DNA of 52,954 nucleotides, from the NCBI GenBank assembly GCA_910580105.1, contig CAJTWN010000013.1, forward strand, positions 1 through 52,954, in the 5' to 3' direction. How positions within the stretch are numbered: position 1 is the stretch's first letter; every line of letters starts with the position of its first letter. A program made the translations under genes and the position numbers. The stretch is from an uncultured Clostridia bacterium. Its GTDB lineage: Bacteria > Bacillota > Clostridia > Monoglobales > Monoglobaceae. This document shows positions 34,177-43,134 of the stretch, in pieces. The notes under the pieces are model-generated. The model was not told where the DNA came from. It was given only the letters and a program-made list of their open reading frames with translations, and searched no databases.

Positions 34177-37100
34177 CTATACACTTACCGCTTTATGACA
34201 GCTCAGAAAATATACATACCGCTCCTTGACGGGAATTCCCATCGTCTCCGCAATCCCCCGCGCATAATATGCAAGCTGTATCCTGTATTTTTCCGCCGCT
34301 GTTTCTGCCATTGTCTCTGTTGTTTTGTCCGTCTTATAATCCACAAGTACAATGCCGCCGTCCTCAATAAAGAAACAGTCCGCAATGCCCTGCAAAAGCA
34401 CCAATTCTTCCCCATCCTCTTCAGGGAAGTTTTCCGCTCCCTGCACTTCCCTGGCCGGGACGGTAAGATAGAAGTCAAATTCACGATAGACCTCTTTGGC
34501 CTTCCTGATTCGCTGTCCCAGCGGACTTTGATAAAAGGCATACAGATCACCGTCCGCAACCGCCTCACGCTGACGCTGCTGCAAAACACCCCTTCTCACA
34601 AGGTCATCAAGCTGTCCGGAGACCTGTGCAAGGCTTTCCGTCCCGGCCGGTTCTATCTGCTGGAGACAAAAATGGGTGATGGTTCCTTTTTCAGCGGCGC
34701 CTATCTCGGTTATATCCGTCAGGATTGCCTGTGAAGCGCCCCGCAGTCTCGGCGTATATTCCCCTTCCGGCATCTGCCGCCGCTTCATCTCACTCACCGA
34801 AAGCTTTACCGGTGTGCCGCTGAGCTGCTTATGGGGATAAACATAGGAAAACCGCTTTAAAATATCCCCCGGCAGTTCCCCTGTTTCCTCCGGTTCCTCT
34901 CTGCCGGGCAAAACCTCCTCCGTCTGCACATTGGACAAAAGCAGCCGGAAACTGCTCTCTTCCGCCGCAGGCAAAAGATCTTCCCTTTCTGCAAGCTGCC
35001 GCAGCGGTCCTCCGGCCGGATGGGAAAGATATGCCGGGAGAATCCAGTCCATAAACCGTTTTCCCTGTTTTACCGCAAAGGGATATACCCTTCCCTCCCG
35101 GTCAAAAACTGCCTTCTGCCATTGGTCTGCGCCACGCTTTCCCGGCGCATAATAACAGGAAAGGATCAGTTTTTCTGATGCACGGGTCATCGCCACATAG
35201 AGGAGGCGCAGTTCTTCTGAACGCAGCTCCTTCTCCTTTTGTCTGGATGCAAGGGTATGCGCCGGCGTTTTATACTTCCGCCGTGCCTCACCGTCCATCC
35301 AGTCAAACGCAAGTCCCTGCTGTACATGCCAAAGCACCGGCAACCGCAGATCCGCCGTATTATAGGCCGTGTGCATACCACAGAGAAAAACCACAGGAAA
35401 TTCCAGCCCCTTTGATTTGTGTACCGTCATAATCCGTACAACATCTGCACCGTCTGCATAGGGTTTTGCCGGTGTTAAATCCCCGTTTCCGCTTTTAATA
35501 TTTTCAATATACTGCATAAAGTCAAAGACGCCGCTGAGTGTTCCGTTTTCAAAGGCCGCGCCATGCTCAAACAAGAGTTTGAGGTTTGCCCGGCGCAGGG
35601 CGCCGCCCGGCATCGCGCCCACCATGGCGCTGTATTTCAAATCGCTGATGATATACCAAATCAGCCCGTCAATTCCGGTATAGGCCGCACGCCGGCGCAA
35701 TTCCTGCAAGACATGCAAAAATCCCGCCGCCTTTTTGTCCTTTTCTGCCGCCAGACAGACCGCATCATAATACCGGCCTTTGGCACAGGTCCGGATCTCT
35801 GCCAGTTCTTCCGCCGTAAAGCCAAAAATCGGACTGCGCATCACTGCCAGCAGCGGAATATCCTGCAGCGGATTGTCAATAATCTGCAAAAAGCACAGCA
35901 CCGTCTTGACCTCTACAGAGTTCAGATATTCCTCTCCAACATCAGTATACACAGGAATTCCGCAAAGACGGAAGGTCTGCTCAAATACTTCCGCCATCCC
36001 CTTTGCCCTGCGCATCAGAATGGTAATATCCCCAAAGCGAAGGGGTCGTTGTTCGCCCGTCTGTTTGTCCGTCACCTGAAATCCGTCCCGCATCAGTCCG
36101 CGGATTCTTTCCGCCACCTGCCGGGCTTCCGTCTCTTCGGGCGACCCTTCCCGGGTTTCGTCCAGGGTGAGTAAAAGTTCCGTTTCACAGCCCGACGACG
36201 GCGGATACTGCGCCCCCTGTATCAAAAATTCCTCTTCCGTATAAGAGACATCGCCGCAGTCCGGCGACATTATTTTGGAAAACACACTGTTGACGGCATC
36301 CACCACCTCTTTGCGGCTTCTGAAATTCCGGAATAGCCGAATCAGCCGGCCGCCATCTCCCCTGCCATATGCCCGATATTTTTCAGCAAAAATAGAAGGA
36401 TCCGCATTCCGGAATCCATAGATGCTCTGTTTCAAATCGCCTACCATAAACAGGTTGTTCTGTCCGCCCGACAGAAGGGCAAACATGGTATCCTGGAGAT
36501 GGTTGGTATCCTGATACTCATCCACCAGAATTTCTATATACTTTTCACGAAGGGCCATGAGGGGCGCGGATGGTTTTTCCATCGTCCCCAAAAGCTTCAT
36601 TGTTTCATGCTCCATATCATTAAAGTCCAACGCTGAACGTTCCCGCTTATACCGGGTATGCAGACGCTGGGTCTGGCGCAGAATTTGTTTGAGAGCCAGC
36701 ATAGCAGGTGTGCATTTTGCCAGCCGTTCAGCGCCGTCATTCTCTGCAAACAGGCTCCGCAGTCCGTCCAGCTGTTTTTTCACCACATCGGTCCGAAGGG
36801 CAGCGATACGTTCCGCCACCCGTTCATCCAGCCCCTTTTTCACCGGAACTCTGGGAATGACAAAAGCTTCCAGCTGTTTCCTGCATCCTTCGATGGAAAC
36901 AGGCATTTCTTCAAATACCCGGCAAAAATCCGAATACAGCGCCGGAAAAAAGGCGGCATATTTATGATCCGCAGGTACCTCAGCATCCACAATCCTGCAA
37001 ATTTCGAAAAGCGCGGCTTTTATATCGGCCAGTTCCTCTTCGGCAAAGGAAAGCATCGCCTTTTCCCAAAGGGTTCCTGTAAGGGTTCTGTCTTTTTCAA

Positions 37101-37704
37101 TCCGTCGGTATGCAGCCGCACTCTCCCGCAGCCACCGCTTCGGGTAGGGCAGGCTGCGGACAAACCGGTCAAGGCGCAGAATCATATCCCGCAGGCGGTC
37201 ATCATTCTTTATTCCGCCATAACCGAGAACCAGTTCCCGGAAACCGGTCTTTTTCTCAATCCGCCGGTAATAACTCTCCATCACCGCATCCAGCGCCCGT
37301 CTGCGCAGGACTTCGTTTTCCGTCTCGTCGATGATTGAAAAATCCGCCGGCAAATCCGTTTTATGGATATAATTCTGGAGGATGGTCTTACAAAAGGCAT
37401 GGATGGTGGAGATCTGCGCCGAATGCACCAACATACACTGTTTGGCCAGCCACCGGTCCTCCGGCGCCGCACGCCGGGCGGCTTCCAGCGCGTCTGCAAT
37501 CTTGCGCTTCATCTCTCCGGCCGCCGCCTCGGTGAAGGTGAGCACCAACAGCCTGTCAACATCCACCGGCTGTTCTTTATCGGTTATCCGCCGGATAATC
37601 CGCTCGACCAGCACCGCGGTTTTTCCGCTCCCTGCCGCGGCAGCTACCAAAAGATTCTCTCCACGCGCGGTGATGGCTTCCCATTGCTGCTCTGTCCACT
37701 GCAT
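34177..37704 (-). CDS. addA: ATP-dependent helicase/nuclease subunit A
   Basis: A 1175-residue UvrD-type helicase with a RecB-like nuclease end, the AddA half of the AddAB double-strand-break repair enzyme. Visible are Walker A AAGSGKT (about 23-29), the DEYQDTN box, GDLKQSIYGFRNADP, IMTVHKSKGLEFPVVF, LLYVAMTRASEKL, and the nuclease motif GIADCFFIEDGGIVLVDYKT (G-D..DYK). AddA normally needs AddB and their genes usually lie side by side, addB first; here the upstream neighbour is the divergent SDR gene and no addB is present in the window. AAAGGAGGAG precedes the ATG. The call is firm; the separation from addB is unusual. Confidence 0.96.
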   Translation of the reverse strand: MQWTEQQWEAITARGENLLVAAAAGSGKTAVLVERIIRRITDKEQPVDVDRLLVLTFTEAAAGEMKRKIADALEAARRAAPEDRWLAKQCMLVHSAQISTIHAFCKTILQNYIHKTDLPADFSIIDETENEVLRRRALDAVMESYYRRIEKKTGFRELVLGYGGIKNDDRLRDMILRLDRFVRSLPYPKRWLRESAAAYRRIEKDRTLTGTLWEKAMLSFAEEELADIKAALFEICRIVDAEVPADHKYAAFFPALYSDFCRVFEEMPVSIEGCRKQLEAFVIPRVPVKKGLDERVAERIAALRTDVVKKQLDGLRSLFAENDGAERLAKCTPAMLALKQILRQTQRLHTRYKRERSALDFNDMEHETMKLLGTMEKPSAPLMALREKYIEILVDEYQDTNHLQDTMFALLSGGQNNLFMVGDLKQSIYGFRNADPSIFAEKYRAYGRGDGGRLIRLFRNFRSRKEVVDAVNSVFSKIMSPDCGDVSYTEEEFLIQGAQYPPSSGCETELLLTLDETREGSPEETEARQVAERIRGLMRDGFQVTDKQTGEQRPLRFGDITILMRRAKGMAEVFEQTFRLCGIPVYTDVGEEYLNSVEVKTVLCFLQIIDNPLQDIPLLAVMRSPIFGFTAEELAEIRTCAKGRYYDAVCLAAEKDKKAAGFLHVLQELRRRAAYTGIDGLIWYIISDLKYSAMVGAMPGGALRRANLKLLFEHGAAFENGTLSGVFDFMQYIENIKSGNGDLTPAKPYADGADVVRIMTVHKSKGLEFPVVFLCGMHTAYNTADLRLPVLWHVQQGLAFDWMDGEARRKYKTPAHTLASRQKEKELRSEELRLLYVAMTRASEKLILSCYYAPGKRGADQWQKAVFDREGRVYPFAVKQGKRFMDWILPAYLSHPAGGPLRQLAEREDLLPAAEESSFRLLLSNVQTEEVLPGREEPEETGELPGDILKRFSYVYPHKQLSGTPVKLSVSEMKRRQMPEGEYTPRLRGASQAILTDITEIGAAEKGTITHFCLQQIEPAGTESLAQVSGQLDDLVRRGVLQQRQREAVADGDLYAFYQSPLGQRIRKAKEVYREFDFYLTVPAREVQGAENFPEEDGEELVLLQGIADCFFIEDGGIVLVDYKTDKTTETMAETAAEKYRIQLAYYARGIAETMGIPVKERYVYFLSCHKAVSV

Positions 37705-37847
37705 CCCATCTCCTCCTTTCTATTCATTCCATATCGCTTCTCAATTTTATAAATTCCAGCTCTTCTTCCCTGTTATCCGGCAAAGCATTTCTCGCTTTCT
37801 ATATTTCTTATAGTTTACCACACACCGCATTCTTTTTCAATACACAG

Positions 37848-37876
37848 TTGCCATCCGGCGGAATCTGTGATAGTAT
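37848..37876 (+). promoter_or_regulatory. Promoter of the SDR gene
   Basis: TTGCCA (37848-37853) and TAGTAT (37871-37876) with a 17-base spacer, 38 bases before the TTG start. Confidence 0.55.
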
Positions 37877-37913
37877 AAAATACGAAAAACATCCTGTAAA
37901 GGAGCGATTTCTA

Positions 37914-38621
37914 TTGAATAAAACGGTTCTCATCACAGGCGCCTCCCGTGGGATCGGCGCGGCGGCCGCACGGCTGTTTGCAAAGGAAGGCTGTCATGTG
38001 ATCATCAACTATCGGAAAAGCAAGGCAGAAGCGGAAAAACTTGCAGCAGAAACCGGGGCGGAAATTTTTTGTGCAGATGTCAGGGACCGCTCACAGGTTG
38101 ATGCTATGTTCTCCGCCTGCGGCGGTGTGGATATTCTCATCAACAATGCGGGAATTTCCCGGTTCGGCCTTTTTTCCGATCTGACTTCCGCAGAATGGCA
38201 TGAAATGCTGGACACCACCCTGACCGGCGCCTATCACTGCATCCAGGCGGCGCTTCCCCATATGATTCACCAAAAAGACGGACGAATTCTCAACATTTCT
38301 TCCATCTGGGGAATCACCGGTGCCTCCTGCGAAGCGGCCTATTCCACCGCAAAGGCCGGTCTTATCGGCATGACCCGTGCCCTTGCAAAGGAACTGGGGC
38401 CTTCCGGCATCCGGGTCAACTGCGTTGCGCCGGGGGTCATTGATACCGACATGAACGCCCACCTCACCAAAGAAACCCTCGCCTCTCTCCAAGAGGAAAC
38501 TCCGCTGGGCACCATCGGCACACCGGAGGATGTTGCCCGGCTTCTTTTGTTTTTGGCAGGCCGGGGCGGTGATTTTATCACCGGCCAGGTGATCAGCCCC
38601 AACGGCGGTTTTGTCATCTGA
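37914..38621 (+). CDS. Short-chain dehydrogenase/reductase, FabG-like
   Basis: A 235-residue SDR. It has the NAD(P) motif TGASRGIG (8-15), NNAG (77-80), catalytic serine in NISS (129-130), YSTAK (Y143, K147) and the C-terminal GQVISPNGGF. An arginine near the first strand (INYRKS) suggests NADPH. It resembles 3-oxoacyl-ACP reductase, but fab genes are not nearby, so the substrate is open. It starts with TTG at 37914: AAAGGAG lies nine bases upstream and the alignment begins there, and no ATG with a ribosome site exists. It is divergent from addA. Confidence 0.9.
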   Translation: MNKTVLITGASRGIGAAAARLFAKEGCHVIINYRKSKAEAEKLAAETGAEIFCADVRDRSQVDAMFSACGGVDILINNAGISRFGLFSDLTSAEWHEMLDTTLTGAYHCIQAALPHMIHQKDGRILNISSIWGITGASCEAAYSTAKAGLIGMTRALAKELGPSGIRVNCVAPGVIDTDMNAHLTKETLASLQEETPLGTIGTPEDVARLLLFLAGRGGDFITGQVISPNGGFVI

Positions 38622-38787
38622 TATACGCCGGTATTTTGTCTATCGCCGCATGTTTCCGGGATGCACACCTCTCCGGGGAGAAGATGCCTTTTATATACAC
38701 AAGCCACTCCTGCCGATTTCCTTCCCTGCCGGCAGGAAGTAATCTCTTTATTTGTGCCGGGCAGGGCGGCAGAATGGAGCATTTAAG

Positions 38788-39921
38788 ATGGAAGCAATTC
38801 AAAAGCTCGTACAAGAGCCTTTATATAAAATCGTTATCAGCAATCCTAAATCCGGAGCCGTCCCCTTCCGCAAAATCACCCTTTCCAGGGGAGAGGACGG
38901 CCATTTCTTCATTGAAAAACTGACCGAAAAACAGGCCTTTCACGGCACTTGCACAGCTGCGTCCCTCTCACAGAGTTTAACAGAATTTATGGCGCTGGGA
39001 TTCCGGCAGCTGGACGCCTGGAGCAAAGACCGGGCCTATACCCTGAAAATTTCGAAAAAAGGGAAGGAAACCCTGCTGCAAAAGAAGGTGTCCGCTTCCG
39101 CTCCCAAAGCGCAAACCGCCCACAACCGGGAAAAACAATATATTTTAAAAGAATACAGCGACATACCGCCCCTGGTGGATTTGGGCGTCTTTACGAAAGA
39201 AGGGAAAATCGTCCGCAGCCGGTATGACAAATACCGGCAGATCAACCGTTTCACCGAACTTATTGACGATGCCCTGAAGAATTGGAAAAAAGACACCATC
39301 CGGATTCTGGACTTTGGCTGCGGAAAATCCTATCTCACCTTCATTTTATATCACTATTTGGTGAAAATCCGGGGGATTTCCGCTGAAATTCTGGGGCTTG
39401 ACCTGAAAGAACAGGTCATCAATGACTGCAATACCCTTGCAGAAAAATATGGTTACAGCGGTCTTTCCTTCCGCGTTGGAGATGTGGGGGATTTTTCCGA
39501 TACCCAGCGCCCGGATATGATGATTACCCTCCACGCCTGTGACACTGCCACCGACTATGCACTTTATCATGCCGTCCGTCTGGGATGTCCGCTGATTTTC
39601 TCCGTCCCCTGCTGCCAGCATGAATTAAATCAACAGATTGCCCCCCAGACCCTGACGGCTTTCACTGCATTCGGACTGGTCAGAGAACGATTTTCCGCAC
39701 TGTCCACAGACACCCTGCGGGGTCTGCTTCTGCGCAGCCGTGGTTATGAAGTGGACATGCTGGAATTTGTGGACATGGAACACTCCCCCAAAAATTTGAT
39801 GATCCGGGCAGTGCAAAAAAATATTTCTCAGCAAAAACGAAAGGAAGCGCAAAAACAGGCAGAGGACTTGATGGAAGCCTTCCATTTTTCTCCTACCTTA
39901 TATAAACTTCTGCATCCTTAG
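38788..39921 (+). CDS. Class I SAM-dependent methyltransferase
   Basis: A 377-residue protein. An N-terminal region of about 150 residues (with LTEFMALGFRQLDAWS) precedes the methyltransferase domain, whose SAM motif is ILDFGCGKSYLT (about 173-184), followed by LGLDLKEQVI and ITLHACDTATDYAL. The latter, with VPCCQHELN, resembles the TRM13-like Methyltransf_32 family, where the C-C-H-cysteine segment is conserved. The substrate, perhaps an RNA, is not known. GGAG lies about eight bases before the ATG. A structured repeat element follows its 3' end. Confidence 0.82.
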   Translation: MEAIQKLVQEPLYKIVISNPKSGAVPFRKITLSRGEDGHFFIEKLTEKQAFHGTCTAASLSQSLTEFMALGFRQLDAWSKDRAYTLKISKKGKETLLQKKVSASAPKAQTAHNREKQYILKEYSDIPPLVDLGVFTKEGKIVRSRYDKYRQINRFTELIDDALKNWKKDTIRILDFGCGKSYLTFILYHYLVKIRGISAEILGLDLKEQVINDCNTLAEKYGYSGLSFRVGDVGDFSDTQRPDMMITLHACDTATDYALYHAVRLGCPLIFSVPCCQHELNQQIAPQTLTAFTAFGLVRERFSALSTDTLRGLLLRSRGYEVDMLEFVDMEHSPKNLMIRAVQKNISQQKRKEAQKQAEDLMEAFHFSPTLYKLLHP

Positions 39922-40048
39922 ATTTCCCTGGCTGTATGGATATGTCAAAGGTTGCATCCAGCTGCCCGACGACGCAGCCGCCATTTTGCTTTTGCATTTT
40001 ACATTAAAGCACCTGATACCGGGCTGTTGTGATCCGCCGGCCTGTATT

Positions 40049-40163
40049 CAATAAGGGCTGAAAGCCCGTCATGCAGCGTTTTGGCAGGAGAATTGCGCCC
40101 GCCAAAAAACGGAAGCAGACCCCGCCGCCTATAGCGGTGGGAAAACATCTTTCGTTTTGTTAT
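40049..40163 (+). repeat. Structured repeat element, copy 4
   Basis: The best-kept copy: GGGCTGAAAGCCC hairpin, GTCATGCAGCG, a second hairpin (TTTTGGC/GCCAAAA), AAAACGGAAG (40106-40115) pairing with CTTTCGTTTT (40149-40158), and inside it CCGCCGCCTATAGCGGTGG. It lies downstream of the methyltransferase gene, with no plus-strand gene after it. Confidence 0.65.
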
Positions 40164-40179
40164 ATATAATCATAACCAC

Positions 40180-40410
40180 CGGTTGAACCGGTGGCTTGCA
40201 CTGCCCCTGGACCGGCTTAACTCCTAAAATGAATTACATTATCGCATCACACGAACCGCCACCCGTAAACGGATAAAAGCGCACAGTTTTTTATTTCCGA
40301 TAAATTTTCAAATCATTTCTTATATTTTGCGGCTTGCATAAAGCCCGCCGCTTTTTATTATAGCTCCGCTCATTTCTTTTCCTCCGGTAGAACCGGTGGT
40401 TTTTTTCCAC
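40180..40410. repeat. Pair of CCACCGGTT/AACCGGTGG palindromes, possible small mobile remnant
   Basis: CCACCGGTTGAACCGGTGG (about 40182-40201) is a near-perfect palindrome, and CTCCGGTAGAACCGGTGG (about 40382-40400) is a related hairpin 200 bases on. The DNA between is AT-rich and encodes nothing. Paired end hairpins without a transposase recall short elements derived from IS200/IS605, but this is inference. Confidence 0.35.
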
Positions 40411-40428
40411 GCCTTAAGGCACCAGTCA

Positions 40429-40462
40429 CAAAAAGAGGCACGCCCGAAGGCGTGCCCCTTTC
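40429..40462 (-). terminator. Terminator of the 440-aa stalk-domain gene
   Basis: GGCACGCC-CGAA-GGCGTGCC; on the minus strand it is followed by TCTTTTT just after the stop codon of the gene. Confidence 0.8.
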
Positions 40463-40498
40463 TATTTATAAAGGAGATTTGGCTAACCTGTGAAAAAC

Positions 40499-41821
40499 TT
40501 AGTCTACAATCTCAATCTCATAAGCAACCGTCTGGGGTGGAATGCTTCTGGTCATTATCATGCTGTGTTTTGCTTCCACTTTGGTACCAACCGTCAGATC
40601 TTCAATGGTTTTCTTCTCATCCCCTTTGGTGATCACCGTATCTTCGGTAACAATCAGGGCCACGCCCATCTCATCATCTTCACCGTCGTGGATGACAACC
40701 ATATCGTCGCCAACGATTTCTGTAACCGTTCCCTTTGCTTCTGCAATTTCCTGTTCCTCAGAAGGTTCTTCCGCATCATCGCTTTCAATGTTGACAATAA
40801 GCGCAACCGTCTGCGGCGGAATGCTCATGGTCATTGCCTCATCGTGGGTACCGGAAATCTTCATGCCAACCTGAAGGTCGTCCAGTTTATAGATTCTCTT
40901 ATCATTGCCCTTGGTGATGACAGTATCCTCAGAGATGACAAGACGAACTGCATCATCATCTTCAAAAGCCTTGCCGATGGTTACAAGATTCTCGGTAATT
41001 TCAGAAATTGTTCCCTCAAAAGTGAAGGTCGTTTCTTCATCTTCACCGGCAGTTTCTTCAACCGTATTTTCGATATTAATCTTCACTGCGGTGGTCTGCG
41101 GCGGAAGGCTGGCAGCCATTGCATCGCTGTATTCCACAGCAAGAACCATATCGGCCTTAATGTCTTCTGCGGCAGCTTCTTTATCCCCTGCTGTAATCAC
41201 GGTGTCCTCGCCGATGTGTACAATCACATCGCCCAGATAGCTGTCGTCAACCAGAAGGGAACCGCCCTCTGTGATTTCTTTTACTGTTACAATACTGGGA
41301 AGAACAACTTTCAGCGTACCATCTTCGTTTTCATACGTATATCCGCCAAGGATTTCGTCAACAAAGTTTACCGGCACATAGGTTGTATCCCCGTTTACCA
41401 GTGTCGGCGCTGCGCCCAGTTCCTGGGGTGCGCGTCTGGAGAAGGCATAAGCGTCCTGCGCAATTGCCATTGTGATGTACTGCGCACCGCGCAACAATTC
41501 AATGGACTGTCCTTCTTCGTTCCATGTTACAGTATAGCCAAGCCCCTCAGCCACTGCACGAAGCGGAATCATTTTATGGCCGTCCACTTCAACGGTTTCA
41601 ACACCATTGACAGAAGCGCCGTTCATTGCTCTGGGAGTTTCTGCCTCATTTTCGCCGCCTTCCGGTGCAGCTGTATCATTTGCGGCATCGCCGGAAAGGG
41701 TCATAATGGGATTGTTGGGGTCGATGACCTTATCCGGGTCATATTCTGCAAATACTGCGCCGCTGGACAGAAGCCCCAAAGCGGTCAGAGAAGCAAGGAT
41801 TTTTTTTGTGGTTTTGTTCAT
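40499..41821 (-). CDS. Secreted stalk-domain protein with three beta repeats
   Basis: A 440-residue exported protein. A signal peptide (MNKTTKKILASLTALGLLSS, cut near VFAEY) is followed by an acidic linker, a copper-amine-oxidase N-terminal (stalk) domain at about 70-175 (MIPLRAVAEGLGYTVTW, TYVPVNFVDEILGG) and three repeats of about 80-90 residues. Each repeat has VTEI, EDTVIT(K/A)G(D/N), a VG-K/ADMV segment and ends with S(I/L)PPQT-A. The repeats look like small beta-barrels. There is no wall-anchor motif. AGGAGGAC precedes the ATG, and a small CCCACC/GGTGGG hairpin lies in its leader (41880-41897). Function unknown; probably a cell-surface structural protein. It is strongly acidic. Confidence 0.8.
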   Translation of the reverse strand: MNKTTKKILASLTALGLLSSGAVFAEYDPDKVIDPNNPIMTLSGDAANDTAAPEGGENEAETPRAMNGASVNGVETVEVDGHKMIPLRAVAEGLGYTVTWNEEGQSIELLRGAQYITMAIAQDAYAFSRRAPQELGAAPTLVNGDTTYVPVNFVDEILGGYTYENEDGTLKVVLPSIVTVKEITEGGSLLVDDSYLGDVIVHIGEDTVITAGDKEAAAEDIKADMVLAVEYSDAMAASLPPQTTAVKINIENTVEETAGEDEETTFTFEGTISEITENLVTIGKAFEDDDAVRLVISEDTVITKGNDKRIYKLDDLQVGMKISGTHDEAMTMSIPPQTVALIVNIESDDAEEPSEEQEIAEAKGTVTEIVGDDMVVIHDGEDDEMGVALIVTEDTVITKGDEKKTIEDLTVGTKVEAKHSMIMTRSIPPQTVAYEIEIVD

Positions 41822-41957
41822 TTTTATGTCCTCCTAATAAGACGATATTTATATATGTTTATCATTTTCCGTTTTATTTCCCACCTTTTTGGTGGGCTTA
41901 CACTTGTTTAGACGCGGAACACACCGGAAAGTTCCACTTTTTTTAAAATTATTTTTA

Positions 41958-42002
41958 CACAAAAAAACGGCGGTTTTCAAAAACAAAAACCACCGGTTTT
42001 CC
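41958..42002 (-). terminator. Terminator of the ABC/glycosyltransferase operon
   Basis: On the minus strand CGGTGGTTTT pairs with AAAACCGCCG and a seven-T run follows, just after the stop codon of the last glycosyltransferase. Confidence 0.75.
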
Positions 42003-42006
42003 CCTA

Positions 42007-43134
42007 TTATTTATCACAGTTTCCCCTGCAAAAAACATCCATAAAATGTGCGATCACTTCCGGTTCTTCCGCATACAGGCAACCGGTCTCTTCTGTAAAG
42101 GAAAGATAAAGATCAAATCCTTTGGGAAGCGTTCTGCTCTGATCGGCAATATAAACCTTAACCTCTCCTTCCGGCAGTTCATCTGTGTCAAAAGAAACAC
42201 CACAGGCGACAGCATCGGACTTTCCCTTGCCGATATATCCGAGCACACCCCTTCGGTCTATCCCCTTTTGATGATAACATACCGGCTGGATAAGCTGCGC
42301 TCTTCTCCTTTTATCCAGCGCCATCAGCTGCGGACGGCGGGCGGTAATCCCCAGTGCCTCATCCTGTGCCGTCAGGGAATCTTTGTGCATACGATATAAA
42401 TATACCGGTTTTTTCTCAGGAATATGGCAAATTGTTCCAATTGAATTGATCCGCATAAAATAGTCATAATCTTCCATGGTAAACCACTGCTCCTGATACC
42501 CTCCTGCCAGCGCGGCAATCCGGGCACGGTATAAAAAAGCGGCGCCAATTGTATTATTTGCATAGGTGTTGAGTTCCTCTGTTGTTTTCGGCAAACGTAC
42601 ATTGCCGCTGAGAGGCGGAATCTCGTACCAGCCCTTCCCCCGCAGAATCTGCCCGTTTTCATCCAACAGCCGCATATTGCCATAGGTCATATCCGCCTTT
42701 GGATGCCGCCGCAGAAACCGCACCTGTTGCTCCAGGCAATCCGGCTCCATCCGGTTATCCGCGCTGGTCCAGGTATAGTATTCCCCCTTTGCCTGAGCAA
42801 AACCGGCATTCAGCGCTGCAGGCAGCTTTTTATGCTCCATTGCCAAAACGCGGATTCTTTGGTCCTTTTGCGCATATTTTTCCGCAATTTCCGGGCTCCT
42901 GTCCTCCGAACCATCATCCACCACCAAAAGTTCCCAGTCCGTATACCGCTGTCCGATGACCGACCGGATTGCCTCTTCCAGATAGCGTTCTCCATTATAG
43001 ACCGGGAGAACGACCGAGACCAACCCCTTCCTCATTCCGGGAATTTGAATTTCACGAAATCTGCGGCGGCGGTAACACCGGTCAAATGCCTGTTTGAACT
43101 GTAAAAACTCTTTTGCATAAGCGCTCTTTCTCAT
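42007..43134 (-). CDS. Family 2 glycosyltransferase
   Basis: A 375-residue GT-A glycosyltransferase. After a basic N-terminus (CYRRRRFREIQ), the domain starts at VSVVLPVYNGERYLEEAI, with LLVVDDGSEDRS and the donor-site YYTWTSADNRMEPDCLE. In the last, D-N takes the place of the more usual DxD, a small variation in the metal-binding site. The C-terminal 90 residues (GVLGYIGKGKSDAVACGVSF) are an added domain of unknown role. There is no membrane segment. Its ATG overlaps the stop of the preceding glycosyltransferase (ATGA), so translation is coupled. Together with the next gene and the ABC ATPase it should build or export a surface polysaccharide. Confidence 0.9.
   Translation of the reverse strand: MRKSAYAKEFLQFKQAFDRCYRRRRFREIQIPGMRKGLVSVVLPVYNGERYLEEAIRSVIGQRYTDWELLVVDDGSEDRSPEIAEKYAQKDQRIRVLAMEHKKLPAALNAGFAQAKGEYYTWTSADNRMEPDCLEQQVRFLRRHPKADMTYGNMRLLDENGQILRGKGWYEIPPLSGNVRLPKTTEELNTYANNTIGAAFLYRARIAALAGGYQEQWFTMEDYDYFMRINSIGTICHIPEKKPVYLYRMHKDSLTAQDEALGITARRPQLMALDKRRRAQLIQPVCYHQKGIDRRGVLGYIGKGKSDAVACGVSFDTDELPEGEVKVYIADQSRTLPKGFDLYLSFTEETGCLYAEEPEVIAHFMDVFCRGNCDK

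Noticed and set aside
38636..38923. 95-codon frame overlapping the methyltransferase start
   Set aside because: It lies mostly in the gap and in another frame of the methyltransferase gene, with no ribosome site or motif.
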